Positions 16,859 through 25,875 of a DNA stretch of 64,000 nucleotides are shown one piece after another (positions within the stretch are counted from its first letter, which is position 1; every line of letters begins with the position of its first letter). Origin of the DNA: Pseudomonadota bacterium (GTDB taxonomy: Bacteria > Pseudomonadota > Gammaproteobacteria > Steroidobacterales > Steroidobacteraceae); assembly GCA_018241505.1 (NCBI GenBank), contig JAFEDS010000016.1, forward strand, positions 744,001 to 808,000. Direction: 5' to 3'. Made by a program: the position numbers and the translations under genes. The notes beneath the pieces are model-generated. The model searched no databases. It worked only from the letters and a program-made list of their open reading frames with translations, and had not been told where the DNA came from.

Positions 16859-19507
16859 TTATCCACTATTTCTCAGGGCGGTCGCAATCGCGTTGATGGA
16901 CAACTGGATGCCCTCACGCACCCGCGGATCCTTCTCTCCCGCGCGATGCCGCTTCAGCATTTCCACCTGCAGCAGGTTGAGCGGCTCGATGTAGGGCAAC
17001 CGCAACCGGATCGAGGCATCCAGTGCCGGATGTCTCTCCAACAGCCGCGTTTGACCGGTCACGGTCAGCAACGATTCCACGGTCACCGTCCACGTGTCGC
17101 GGATGTGGCCGAAAATCGCGCCGGCGAGCGTCCGGTCCTCAACTAACATCGCATACAGGGCCGCAATCCCCATATCCGACTTGGAGAGCACCATTTCCAG
17201 GTTGTCCACGGTCGCGCGGAAAAAGGGCCACGCCGCCAGCATCTCCTGCAGCAGCGCTGGATCGGGGAAGGATTTGAGAGCCTGCCCTACTCCGTACCAT
17301 CCCGGCAACATGACACGCGCCTGCGCCCAACTGAATACCCACGGAATGGCGCGCAGATCCTCAATTCGTTCCGAGCTGGTTCGGGATGCGGGACGCGAGC
17401 CGATTTTCAACTCCGCGATCTCTACCAGCGGAGTCATCTGGCGGAAGAACCGCGGGAAACCTTCCGTTTCGTACACGAGCTTGCGGTAGGCGTGGAACGC
17501 GTCCTTGGACAGCGTGTTCATTGCGCCCGCGAAGCGGGATCGATCGGCCGTTGAAAGCTGCGCGTTTTCCAGTGAAGTCAACAGCGTCGCGGCCGTGATC
17601 GACTCGAGATTGACCGCGGCACTCTCTCGGGTACCGTACTTCGCGGCGATGATTTCGCCCTGTTCGGTAATACGGATCCGGCCTTTCACAGTCCCGTACG
17701 GCTGGGCTCGAATGGCATCGAAAGACGAGCCGCCACCACGCCCCACCGCGCCGCCGCGTCCGTGAAAAACCTGCATGACTGTCTGCGCCTTGCGGAACAC
17801 TTCGGCCAGCGCCGTGGTTGCCTGTTGCAGGCTCCAGACGGAGGTCAGATAGCCGCCATCCTTGTTGGAGTCGGAGTATCCGACCATGACCTCCTGGAAA
17901 CCGCGGCTCTTCGTGATCGCAGCGACTTCGGGCAGCGCCAGCCATGTCGTCATGACCGTGGAGGAATTCCGCAGGTCACCGATGGTTTCAAACAGCGGAA
18001 CGGCCATGATGGCCGCGTGCCCTGCGCGGTACAACCCCGCCTCCTTCAGCAGGATGTTGACCTCCAGCAGGTCCGAAACGCTGTCGCATTTGGAGATGAT
18101 GTAGGTGGTGATGCATTCCGGCCCGTAAATCCTGTGAGCCTCGGCCGCGGCCCGCACGATCGCCAGCTCCGAGTCGGTTTCGGGGCTGTAGGTTGCGAAC
18201 GGGCTGGCCAGTAGACGCTCACTCGACAGCTCCTGCCGGAGCAGCCCGATGCGAGTGGCTTCGTTCATCTGCTCGTAATCGGCCGCAACGCCGGCTACCT
18301 TCAACAGCTCGGCGACTACGCGCGCGTGGACATCCGAGTTCTGTCTCAGATCCAACGTCGCCAGATGAAAACCAAACGTCTCGACAGCGCGAATGAGCCG
18401 GGTTAGGGCGCTCGATTCATTGCCCTGGCTTTGCAAGGATTTTTCGAGGATCTGCAGATCGTCGCGCAGTGTCCTGGCATCGGCATAGGCTTCAGCCGGG
18501 ACCAACGCAGGCCTGGCCGGTACCTGGCCGGTGATCTTCTTGTAGGTTTCCGCGAGTCGCGCATAAATCCCGGTGATTGCCCTTCTGTAGGGCTCGTCGG
18601 CGCGGACCGCGTGATTATCGCCGCCGCGCTCAGCCAACTCGTTCAACTCGCGTGAGACTTCTGCCTGCTCATTCGAGATGGAGAGCTCGGCACCCAAGGC
18701 GTGCAATTGCGCGAGATAGTTGGCCAGCAACGCTTGCGACGACCGACTCAAGGTGACTTTCAGGGAGTCGGCCGTGACATGCGGATTGCCATCGCGATCA
18801 CCACCGATCCAGCTCCCCGGGCGAAGGAAACTGGCGGGTCGACGCCCCAGAGACCGCTCCCATCGCGCATATAGCGCCGGAATCACCGGCAAAAAAACCT
18901 CGCGCAGATAAGCGAGCGCAATATCGACCTCGTCGGATACGTACAGCCGTTCGCGCCGCAGCGCGCGCGTCTGCCAAAGCAACGCCACCTGCCTCGCAAT
19001 AGCCTCGTCAATCAGCTCGCCATCCGCAGTCTCGGTACGGCCGGCATCCCGCAACCGCATCAGATCAAAGATGCGATTACGATGGTCGATCATGCTTTTG
19101 CGCATGACCTCCGTGGGATGCGCCGTGAGCACTGGAACAATCAATGCCCGGTCCAGAAGGTCACTCGCCTTCTCAGCATCCACACCCTGCGTCTTCAGGT
19201 AATCCAGCGTGGCGGGGAGAGTGCTCTCCTTCTCGGCTGTCACACCCTGGCGGTCTTCCGCAAGGTTCGCCAGCATCGAAAAAAGCATGAAGCTGCGTGC
19301 GAATGCGACGGTCTCGTCGAGCGTCAGGGACTCCAGGCCGGCATCCAGACCCCGCGGTTTTGAGATGCCACGATAGCGGTCCACGGAGCCGGCGCGGATG
19401 GCCTCGATGCGCTGAAATAGTGCATCGCCGCCGTGGGCGCGGATGACGTCGCCGAGGATCTTGCCCAGGAAGCGGACGTCGGCGTTCTGAGTGAGCGGTT
19501 GATTCAT
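16859..19507 (-). CDS. ppc: Phosphoenolpyruvate carboxylase
   Basis: An 882-residue PEP carboxylase that makes oxaloacetate from PEP and bicarbonate. The catalytic histidine motif VLTAHPTEV is at residues 126-134 (His130), and the glycine loop FHGRGGAVGRGGG is present, followed by KGRIRITEQGE. The protein ends RNSG rather than the more common RNTG; the final Gly, which completes the active site, is kept. The ATG at 19505-19507 is preferred; the longer frame to 19627 would overlap the next gene. In methylotrophs with a serine cycle this enzyme supplies C4 acids, so its place beside sgaA, hprA and panE2 is suggestive, although ppc is also a general anaplerotic gene. Confidence 0.95.
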   Translation of the reverse strand: MNQPLTQNADVRFLGKILGDVIRAHGGDALFQRIEAIRAGSVDRYRGISKPRGLDAGLESLTLDETVAFARSFMLFSMLANLAEDRQGVTAEKESTLPATLDYLKTQGVDAEKASDLLDRALIVPVLTAHPTEVMRKSMIDHRNRIFDLMRLRDAGRTETADGELIDEAIARQVALLWQTRALRRERLYVSDEVDIALAYLREVFLPVIPALYARWERSLGRRPASFLRPGSWIGGDRDGNPHVTADSLKVTLSRSSQALLANYLAQLHALGAELSISNEQAEVSRELNELAERGGDNHAVRADEPYRRAITGIYARLAETYKKITGQVPARPALVPAEAYADARTLRDDLQILEKSLQSQGNESSALTRLIRAVETFGFHLATLDLRQNSDVHARVVAELLKVAGVAADYEQMNEATRIGLLRQELSSERLLASPFATYSPETDSELAIVRAAAEAHRIYGPECITTYIISKCDSVSDLLEVNILLKEAGLYRAGHAAIMAVPLFETIGDLRNSSTVMTTWLALPEVAAITKSRGFQEVMVGYSDSNKDGGYLTSVWSLQQATTALAEVFRKAQTVMQVFHGRGGAVGRGGGSSFDAIRAQPYGTVKGRIRITEQGEIIAAKYGTRESAAVNLESITAATLLTSLENAQLSTADRSRFAGAMNTLSKDAFHAYRKLVYETEGFPRFFRQMTPLVEIAELKIGSRPASRTSSERIEDLRAIPWVFSWAQARVMLPGWYGVGQALKSFPDPALLQEMLAAWPFFRATVDNLEMVLSKSDMGIAALYAMLVEDRTLAGAIFGHIRDTWTVTVESLLTVTGQTRLLERHPALDASIRLRLPYIEPLNLLQVEMLKRHRAGEKDPRVREGIQLSINAIATALRNSG

Positions 19508-19606
19508 CGTTAGGACAATACAGCAAATATTCGCGGTGCAGCAGCGCGATATCCGGCCACTTGCGGACAGTCTGTTGTCAAGGGAGGGGGCAAGCGGACC
19601 AACATC

Positions 19607-22600
19607 ATGAAGAAGTGGGCTGCGCAACTGACCCGCACAATTCTGTGCGCGCTACTCATTGGCCCGACACTATTGTCGGCAGTCCGCGCGGCGGACCAAG
19701 CTGTACCGAAAGCGCTAACGCCCGCAACCCGCAAACCGGGCCTGGTGCAACGCCAACAACTGAATCCCGCGGTCAGTCTGGCCACGCTCCTGCCGGAAGC
19801 AGCCGAAATCGACCTGGGTGTGGTGGTCGTTCCGGACCCGCGCGTCGCCCGATACCAACGGCCGTACGACCTGGGACTCGTCGCCATCGAGCTGGGCATG
19901 CTGAAGAACGGCTACGTTCTCGACCGCTTCTACCTGCCCTGGTACGGCGATGCACCCGCCGAAGAAACCGATACCGCCGCAAACACCGGCCCGTCCGAGT
20001 CGCCCAAGTACGGGCTCATGTTGTTTCGATGTGACGCGTGGCGTGCCGATGATACATCGCAGCAATCTCGTGCCAGGCCCGGGGAGTGCACAACACCCTC
20101 CACGGATCAAACGCGACGCCGCAGCCGCTTTCGCGCGCTTTACATTGTCCCTGACGTTTCGACAACGGGTATCGATGCGCATTCATTCCAGTGTGTAGTC
20201 AGTCGGATTGCCTCACAGTTGTCACCGGCCCCTGCCGGCGAGTCGCCGCCAGACGAGCTGAAGTGCCCGAAGCCGCCGGCGGTGCATTTCACGACCCACT
20301 CGCAGCAGCTTCCTGCAGTGGGCCTGCTCACATTTCCAGGTCTGTACGAGGCGGAGTTTGCTTCCGCGCTCGTCGTACTGGGCCCCTCCTTTTCAGGTTC
20401 GGTCGACTCACTCGGCGCCCTGTCAGAACGGCTGGATGCCACGCAGACGCGCATCTCACGGATTTGCGCCATTTCCAGCTCGACCAGTGACAGCTCCAAC
20501 TTCCGGGCCAATGCCCGTTACCCCAACCTGCAGTTCACCAGTCTCGCGCTCGAGAACAACCGCAAGCTCGCGCACCTGGCCAGGCTCGTCGCTTCACTGA
20601 CGCAGTGGGCGCCCGCCGCCGTCGACACTCGCAGGGATCTCAAACAACAGGTGGCCCATTTGAAAAACAGAGTGGCCATCCTCGCGGAAGCATCCACGTT
20701 TGGCAGCGGCGTGTGTCTCGGCGACCTGCAGTCCGCGGACAGCGATGATCGCTACCGCCTGTTCGCCGAAGCCTTGTGCGATTCGGCCGTGTACCTGTAT
20801 TTTCCCGCGAATATCGCCGATGTGCGTTACGGCCTGCTGCAGGCGCGCGCCGACGACGATGCCAACAGCCCCTTGAACCTCAAACTGCACACCCCGACCG
20901 ACCATCTGCCGCTGCAGTTGGGAACCGAGAATGGCAGTGAGTTCCCCGAGAGCCGGCAATCGGGCCTGACTTCTGTGAGTGCGGAGCTCGCGCTCGAACG
21001 AGGCTTGGACGCGCTGAAGGACTTGGCTCCCGTTCCGCAGATTGTCATCGTCGTGGCGACCGATGTCCGCGACCGGCTGTTTCTGTTCGATGAAGTCAGA
21101 GCCCGCCTTCCCGGTGCACTGCTCATCGACCTGGAAGCGGACAATCTGCTGGCACATCCGGACTTCCTGCACGCGAGCCGCAGCGCTTTGTCGTTTGCAT
21201 CCGCCGAGCTCACGGGCCGGTCGCGTGTCTATGGCTGCGAATCGACCCCGGATGACCAGGACGCGCATTCGCGCTGGAATCCCATTTCATCGTGGTCGAG
21301 TGATGTGCAGGCGCTGCTCTCCGATGCCGTCGCGGGATTGGCCTCGGGCTCTGTTGCCGGTAATGCGCCCTGTCTGTTCGACGGCAGCTTTGAGCCACGC
21401 AGCCGGCGCGCCACCCTCCAGGTTGTAACGCTGACAGGGTTTCATAAAGTCAGCACCGGTTATGTCACCGGTTCCGCTCGCCACACCCGGGCGTCCATCA
21501 CAGCCGCGGCCAACATCGACTCGACGCGATTCGAAATCATCGAGGCCAGCGCCCCGATGTTGTGTCTCACGGCGGCGTGGCTGTGGATCTCGCCCCTGGT
21601 GCTGCCGCGCAGGCGCGAGGTGCCGATCAAGCCGGCACACCTGTCGTTTGCAGACACCTTTTCGCTGGGAATCTGCCTGCTGTGCGCGGCCCTGCTGACC
21701 CTGGGCGGCTACTATGTCAACCAGTTCGACCCGGACAATGCGATCCCATTCTGGCTGGTGATCGCGCTGTTGGGGGGATTCGTCGGGCTGTATTTCTGGA
21801 TCAAGGCGCTGCGCCGGGTGCGGCGGGCCGCGCAACAATTCAACTCCCGCAGTGCCGTGGCCCCGGCCGCACTGGCATTGTCAGCGGTGATTCTGGCGTG
21901 CGCGCCGCTGTTGTGGCTCGGCAGCAGCCACGCAACCTACAAAGACATCGTGGACATTGCGGAACTGATCGAGCTCGCCGTGGATCCCCAGTCCGGAATG
22001 GCGCTCTTCCTGGTCATCGGCCTGGCCACTCTCGCCCTGCTGCACGCCTCGATCATACTCAGCAGCGGAGCGGGAATCGTGAACCGCAACTCCAACGTGC
22101 TGCGCGGCGCGGAAGAGTTGGCCAGGCCTGCCAACAAGAATGGGGCCGGCGCAAAGCGCCATCGGCGCGGCTTGCCCGCGCTCAACCCTTATGGACTGTT
22201 GGCGCTGGCGTCGAGCGTAATTGCGTTGGTCGTCCTGCGAGCCATCGTGTATCGCGAAGTGCGGCTCACCCTCTTTGGGACGTTTGCTTCCCATGCGGCG
22301 TTGTTCGCCATTGTCGCCACCTCGTTTTCCGCGGCACTGTTGGCTTGCTCGGCCATTGGCTCAGCCCGGCGGGTGCGCTCCATATCCCGGTTCTTCTCGA
22401 TGGCTCGCGCTCAAACTACTCCAACCACGACGCTTTGGCCGCCGGGACCGCAAACACCCCGCATCTTTGCAACCACTCCTGTGGTCGCCCTGGCTGCCAG
22501 CGGCGGGGAGCATGCCCGCACGCTGCTGGAAAGTGACCAATGCGATCATTGGATCCGGGAGCTGAAGGAATGGCTGTACGACTGCCAGGACGACAGCAGT

Positions 22601-22993
22601 CACCGCATCGCGGCTTTCACCTTGCTTGCCGTGGAAATCTCGCTATACCGATGGTTTGTGGTCGGTGGAGTCTCGTGCGCACTCGCCAGTGTCGCGACGG
22701 TCTGGTTGTTTCCCATCGAGGCGGACCAGTTGGTGATACTCAATCTCGGGCTGCTGGTGGCGCTCGGAGTGTCCTGCGGCCTGGTCGCCACCAGCCTGGA
22801 GCGGGATGAAGTGTTGAGCAGCATACTGTGCAACAGGAAGGCACGCCGCCGCTTTTCGACACCCTTGTTCATGTTCATTGCCCTGCCCTTCCTGGCGTTT
22901 GCACTGGCGCTTGCCATCGCGAATGTTCCGGGTGTCGTCGATTGGGGCGGCGGCTTGCTACAGCTTCTCGCTGCGCTGGGAATCCATCCTTAA
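19607..22993 (+). CDS. Large exported and polytopic membrane protein of unknown function
   Basis: I do not recognise a named family for this 1128-residue protein. A signal peptide is clear (MKKWAAQLTRTILCALLIGP, then cleavage near residues 28-29). About 640 residues of presumed periplasmic domain follow. The segment around 470-530, with IVIVVATDVRDRLFLFDEVR and then an aspartate-rich loop, has the look of a Rossmann-like type 1 periplasmic binding fold. From about residue 650 to the end there are roughly ten hydrophobic helices with two soluble loops. It diverges from ppc with 99 bases between and precedes the pump operon by 123 bases. A sensor or transport-associated protein is possible, but nothing in the sequence fixes the function. 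Confidence 0.75.
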   Translation: MKKWAAQLTRTILCALLIGPTLLSAVRAADQAVPKALTPATRKPGLVQRQQLNPAVSLATLLPEAAEIDLGVVVVPDPRVARYQRPYDLGLVAIELGMLKNGYVLDRFYLPWYGDAPAEETDTAANTGPSESPKYGLMLFRCDAWRADDTSQQSRARPGECTTPSTDQTRRRSRFRALYIVPDVSTTGIDAHSFQCVVSRIASQLSPAPAGESPPDELKCPKPPAVHFTTHSQQLPAVGLLTFPGLYEAEFASALVVLGPSFSGSVDSLGALSERLDATQTRISRICAISSSTSDSSNFRANARYPNLQFTSLALENNRKLAHLARLVASLTQWAPAAVDTRRDLKQQVAHLKNRVAILAEASTFGSGVCLGDLQSADSDDRYRLFAEALCDSAVYLYFPANIADVRYGLLQARADDDANSPLNLKLHTPTDHLPLQLGTENGSEFPESRQSGLTSVSAELALERGLDALKDLAPVPQIVIVVATDVRDRLFLFDEVRARLPGALLIDLEADNLLAHPDFLHASRSALSFASAELTGRSRVYGCESTPDDQDAHSRWNPISSWSSDVQALLSDAVAGLASGSVAGNAPCLFDGSFEPRSRRATLQVVTLTGFHKVSTGYVTGSARHTRASITAAANIDSTRFEIIEASAPMLCLTAAWLWISPLVLPRRREVPIKPAHLSFADTFSLGICLLCAALLTLGGYYVNQFDPDNAIPFWLVIALLGGFVGLYFWIKALRRVRRAAQQFNSRSAVAPAALALSAVILACAPLLWLGSSHATYKDIVDIAELIELAVDPQSGMALFLVIGLATLALLHASIILSSGAGIVNRNSNVLRGAEELARPANKNGAGAKRHRRGLPALNPYGLLALASSVIALVVLRAIVYREVRLTLFGTFASHAALFAIVATSFSAALLACSAIGSARRVRSISRFFSMARAQTTPTTTLWPPGPQTPRIFATTPVVALAASGGEHARTLLESDQCDHWIRELKEWLYDCQDDSSHRIAAFTLLAVEISLYRWFVVGGVSCALASVATVWLFPIEADQLVILNLGLLVALGVSCGLVATSLERDEVLSSILCNRKARRRFSTPLFMFIALPFLAFALALAIANVPGVVDWGGGLLQLLAALGIHP

Positions 22994-23116
22994 CACCGCT
23001 GTCGCAGCGATTCTATTCAATACACCCCCAGGATCATCGGGGCACAATCGCGAGCTGTCTCCCGCTTGGCTACACTGTGACGCCGCGGGGGCGTAGAGGC
23101 TTCAAGGGAGAGCTCG

Positions 23117-24196
23117 ATGACGGATACCCCATCCGCCTTCAATTGGCGCACGCCACCCGACTGGATCTGGCGGGCAATCGTCTTTCTGCTCGCAGTGGGC
23201 GTGCTCGTGCTCATCACCACACGCTGGAGCCGCTGGGAATCCAATTCGCGCCGGCAATCGACGGACGATGCCTACCTGCAATCCGACTTGACCCCGATCG
23301 CCGCAAAGGTTTCCGGGTACGTGCGCGCCATGCCCATCCAGGACTACGACCGCGTCCAACAGGGTCAGTTGATCGCCGAGATTGTCGACGACGACTACCG
23401 TGCCACCGTGGATCAACTCACCGCCAGTGTCGCGGCTGCCGCGGCACAAATCGAGGCCTTGAAGGCACAGCAGGAACTGCAGACAGCCAACGTCCAGGCC
23501 GCCCGGGCCAGCGTCGCCGCCGTGGCTGCCAATGCGGAACAGAACAAACGCGATCTCGCTCGACAGGCCCTGCTGTTCAAGACAGGATCGTCTTCAACCG
23601 AGGCGGCTGAAAAGCTGCAAACGGTCAAAGCCCAGCTTGCCGCCCAACTCGAGCAGTCGCGTGCCCAGGCGAGTGCCGCCGGCCGCCAACTGACGGTTCT
23701 GGCCGCCCAACAGGCCCAGGCCGAAGCGGCGCTTGCCGCTCAAAAGGCCAACCTCGCTCTTGCCAGAATCAACTTGGGCTACACGCGCATCGTGGCCCCG
23801 CAGGACGGTGTCATCGGCCAGCGCCAGGTGAAACCGGGTCAGTGGGTGGGTGTGGGCGGCCAGGTCACCTCATTGACGCCCCTGCCGAATGTCTGGGTGG
23901 TCGCCAACTTCAAGGAAACCCAATTGACGCACATGTCGATTGGCGAGAAAGCCGATATCCGCGTGGATACGTTTCCGGGGCGGACCCTGCATGGACACGT
24001 CATCGCCTTCGCCCCCGGGGCCGGCTCGCAGTTCGCACTGTTGCCGCCCGACAATGCCACCGGCAATTTCACCAAAGTGGTGCAACGTGTTGCCGTCAAG
24101 ATTGTCATCGACGATGCCGACGGCTTGAAGGACAAGTTGCGACCCGGAATGTCAGTGGTGGCGACGGTCGATACCAAGTCGGGTCAGCGTTCATGA
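23117..24196 (+). CDS. HlyD/EmrA-family periplasmic adaptor of a multidrug pump
   Basis: The 359-residue membrane fusion protein has one N-terminal transmembrane helix (about 16-35), a first lipoyl half (SDLTPIAAKVSGYVRAMPI), a long alanine- and glutamine-rich coiled coil hairpin (about 85-220), the second lipoyl half (GYTRIVAPQDGVIGQRQV) and a beta-barrel domain with NFKETQL. This is the EmrA layout. The next two genes overlap in turn by four bases and encode the inner membrane MFS pump and the outer membrane channel, so all three are one translationally coupled operon. GGGAG upstream of the ATG is the ribosome site. The substrate is likely a hydrophobic or aromatic toxic compound, as for EmrAB. 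Confidence 0.9.
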   Translation: MTDTPSAFNWRTPPDWIWRAIVFLLAVGVLVLITTRWSRWESNSRRQSTDDAYLQSDLTPIAAKVSGYVRAMPIQDYDRVQQGQLIAEIVDDDYRATVDQLTASVAAAAAQIEALKAQQELQTANVQAARASVAAVAANAEQNKRDLARQALLFKTGSSSTEAAEKLQTVKAQLAAQLEQSRAQASAAGRQLTVLAAQQAQAEAALAAQKANLALARINLGYTRIVAPQDGVIGQRQVKPGQWVGVGGQVTSLTPLPNVWVVANFKETQLTHMSIGEKADIRVDTFPGRTLHGHVIAFAPGAGSQFALLPPDNATGNFTKVVQRVAVKIVIDDADGLKDKLRPGMSVVATVDTKSGQRS

Positions 24197-25875
24197 ATGC
24201 ACCGGGCCCAGCGGGGCCAGCGGGGGCAGCAGCGGCGCCTCCAGCGGCAGCAGCTACTCCAGCGGCGGCGGCTCCGGCGACACTCGCGCCCTCGCGACCC
24301 ATCACGCCGCCCGCCACGTCATTCCCGTGGCTCGGACTCACCGCCGTGCTGATGGGTACATTCATTTCAACCCTCAACACGCGCCTTTCAACCCTGGGCC
24401 TCGCTGACATCCGCGGTGCCGTCCACGCCGGCTTTGATGAGGGCGCCTGGATTTCCACCGCGCAGACGGTCGCCCAGATGCTGATCACGCTCGTGGCCAT
24501 CTGGCTCGGCGCGATCTACGGCACGCGCAAGGTGTTGATGGAAGCGGCCGCGGCTTTCGCCGTCATTTCCCTGCTGGAGCCCTTCTCCCCCAACCTGCAG
24601 ACCTTGTTGGTATTCCAGTTCGTGGGCGGCCTCGCATCCGGTTTCTTCATCCCCCTGACCTTGAGCTTCGTGCTGCGCAATACGCCACCGAAGGCCTGGG
24701 CATACGGCGTCGCGGTGTATGCACTCAACCTCGAAGTGTCGTTGAATGTCTCGGCGTCGCTCGAAGGTTGGTACACCGACCACCTGTCCTGGCGCTTCAT
24801 CTTCTGGCAGAACATTCCGTTCGCGCTGATCATGGTGGCCTGCCTGTACTTCGGAGTGAAACCGGAACCCGTCAATCCCAACCGCCCGCGCGCCGATATT
24901 TTTGGATTCCTGTACGGCGGCTGCGGCTTCGCGCTCATTTATGCCGCGCTCGACCAGGGCAACCGGCTCGACTGGCTCAATTCAACCCTCGTCCTGGGCC
25001 TGCTGGCCGCCGGCTTTATGTTGTTGTTGCTTTTTTTCGTACACGAATGGCGCTGCCCGTTCCCGGCTGTCGACCTGCGAGTGGTGTTTGAGCCGCCCAT
25101 GCCGCGAATGTTGCTGCTCGTGTCATTCCTGCGCCTGACCATTCTGTCCACGGCTCTCGTCATACCGCAGTTCTTACAGACCGTCCGCGGGTTTCGTGCC
25201 CTCGAGGTCGGCGATACGCTGGCGTGGATTGCGGCTCCCCAATTGCTCATTTGTTTTCTCGCGGGCTTTACCCTGCGGCGCGCCGATCCCCGCATGGTCG
25301 CGGTGTTTGGTTTCATGTGCATCTGCGTCGCATGCCTGATGGTGGCATACGGTCTCACACCGCTGTGGGGTTCGGATCAATTCCTGCCGTCGGCAATCCT
25401 CCAGGCCGTTGGACAGAGCTTCGCCCTGTCGGGCACGATTTTTTTCGCGGTCCTGCACCTGCGCCCGCAGGTTGCCTTGAGCTTCGGGGCCGCCATCCAG
25501 ACTGCCCGTCTGTTTGGCGGCGAGATCGGCAGTGCGTTCATTCAAACGTTTGTGCGAGTGCGCGGCCAGGTGGCCTCGAACCACCTGGGACAACACATCC
25601 AGGTCGGCGACGGATCGGTAATCCAGCGCATGCAAGCGTACGGTGCGGCCACGGCTCGCGCCGGGGATCCACTGTCCGCCACAACACGCGGAGCCGCGGT
25701 CCTCAACAACGTAGTCCATGGTTCCGCCATCACGCAGGGAATCATCGATGCATTTGTGGTCATCGCCGCGGCCACCGCACTGACAGTCATCTTTATTGTT
25801 ACGAGGCGCGCAGCCCCACCGGGGCCTGCCTCGCACGTGCCCATATTTGCCCGCCGCCCGGAGACGCCGCTATGA
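24193..25875 (+). CDS. EmrB/DHA2-type MFS drug transporter
   Basis: A 560-residue drug:proton antiporter predicted to have about fourteen helices, as in the DHA2 (EmrB/QacA) family. It begins with an unusual 45-residue leader rich in alanine and proline before the first helix (WLGLTAVLMGTFISTLNTRL). The family motif region AVALNLEV is replaced here by AVYALNLEVSLNVSASLEGW. It starts in the ATGA at the end of the adaptor gene and its own stop overlaps the next start. An upstream in-frame extension back to 23842 lies inside the adaptor gene and is not credible. No local regulator gene is adjacent. Confidence 0.88.
   Translation: MNAPGPAGPAGAAAAPPAAAATPAAAAPATLAPSRPITPPATSFPWLGLTAVLMGTFISTLNTRLSTLGLADIRGAVHAGFDEGAWISTAQTVAQMLITLVAIWLGAIYGTRKVLMEAAAAFAVISLLEPFSPNLQTLLVFQFVGGLASGFFIPLTLSFVLRNTPPKAWAYGVAVYALNLEVSLNVSASLEGWYTDHLSWRFIFWQNIPFALIMVACLYFGVKPEPVNPNRPRADIFGFLYGGCGFALIYAALDQGNRLDWLNSTLVLGLLAAGFMLLLLFFVHEWRCPFPAVDLRVVFEPPMPRMLLLVSFLRLTILSTALVIPQFLQTVRGFRALEVGDTLAWIAAPQLLICFLAGFTLRRADPRMVAVFGFMCICVACLMVAYGLTPLWGSDQFLPSAILQAVGQSFALSGTIFFAVLHLRPQVALSFGAAIQTARLFGGEIGSAFIQTFVRVRGQVASNHLGQHIQVGDGSVIQRMQAYGAATARAGDPLSATTRGAAVLNNVVHGSAITQGIIDAFVVIAAATALTVIFIVTRRAAPPGPASHVPIFARRPETPL

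Noticed and set aside
16859-19507. Pseudogene status for ppc because the C-terminus is RNSG instead of RNTG
   Set aside because: The change is conservative, the terminal glycine is kept and all catalytic motifs are intact.
23842-24192. N-terminal extension of the EmrB-like gene into the adaptor gene
   Set aside because: The ATG at 24193 in the ATGA overlap gives the natural start; the extension lies in another frame of a conserved adaptor.
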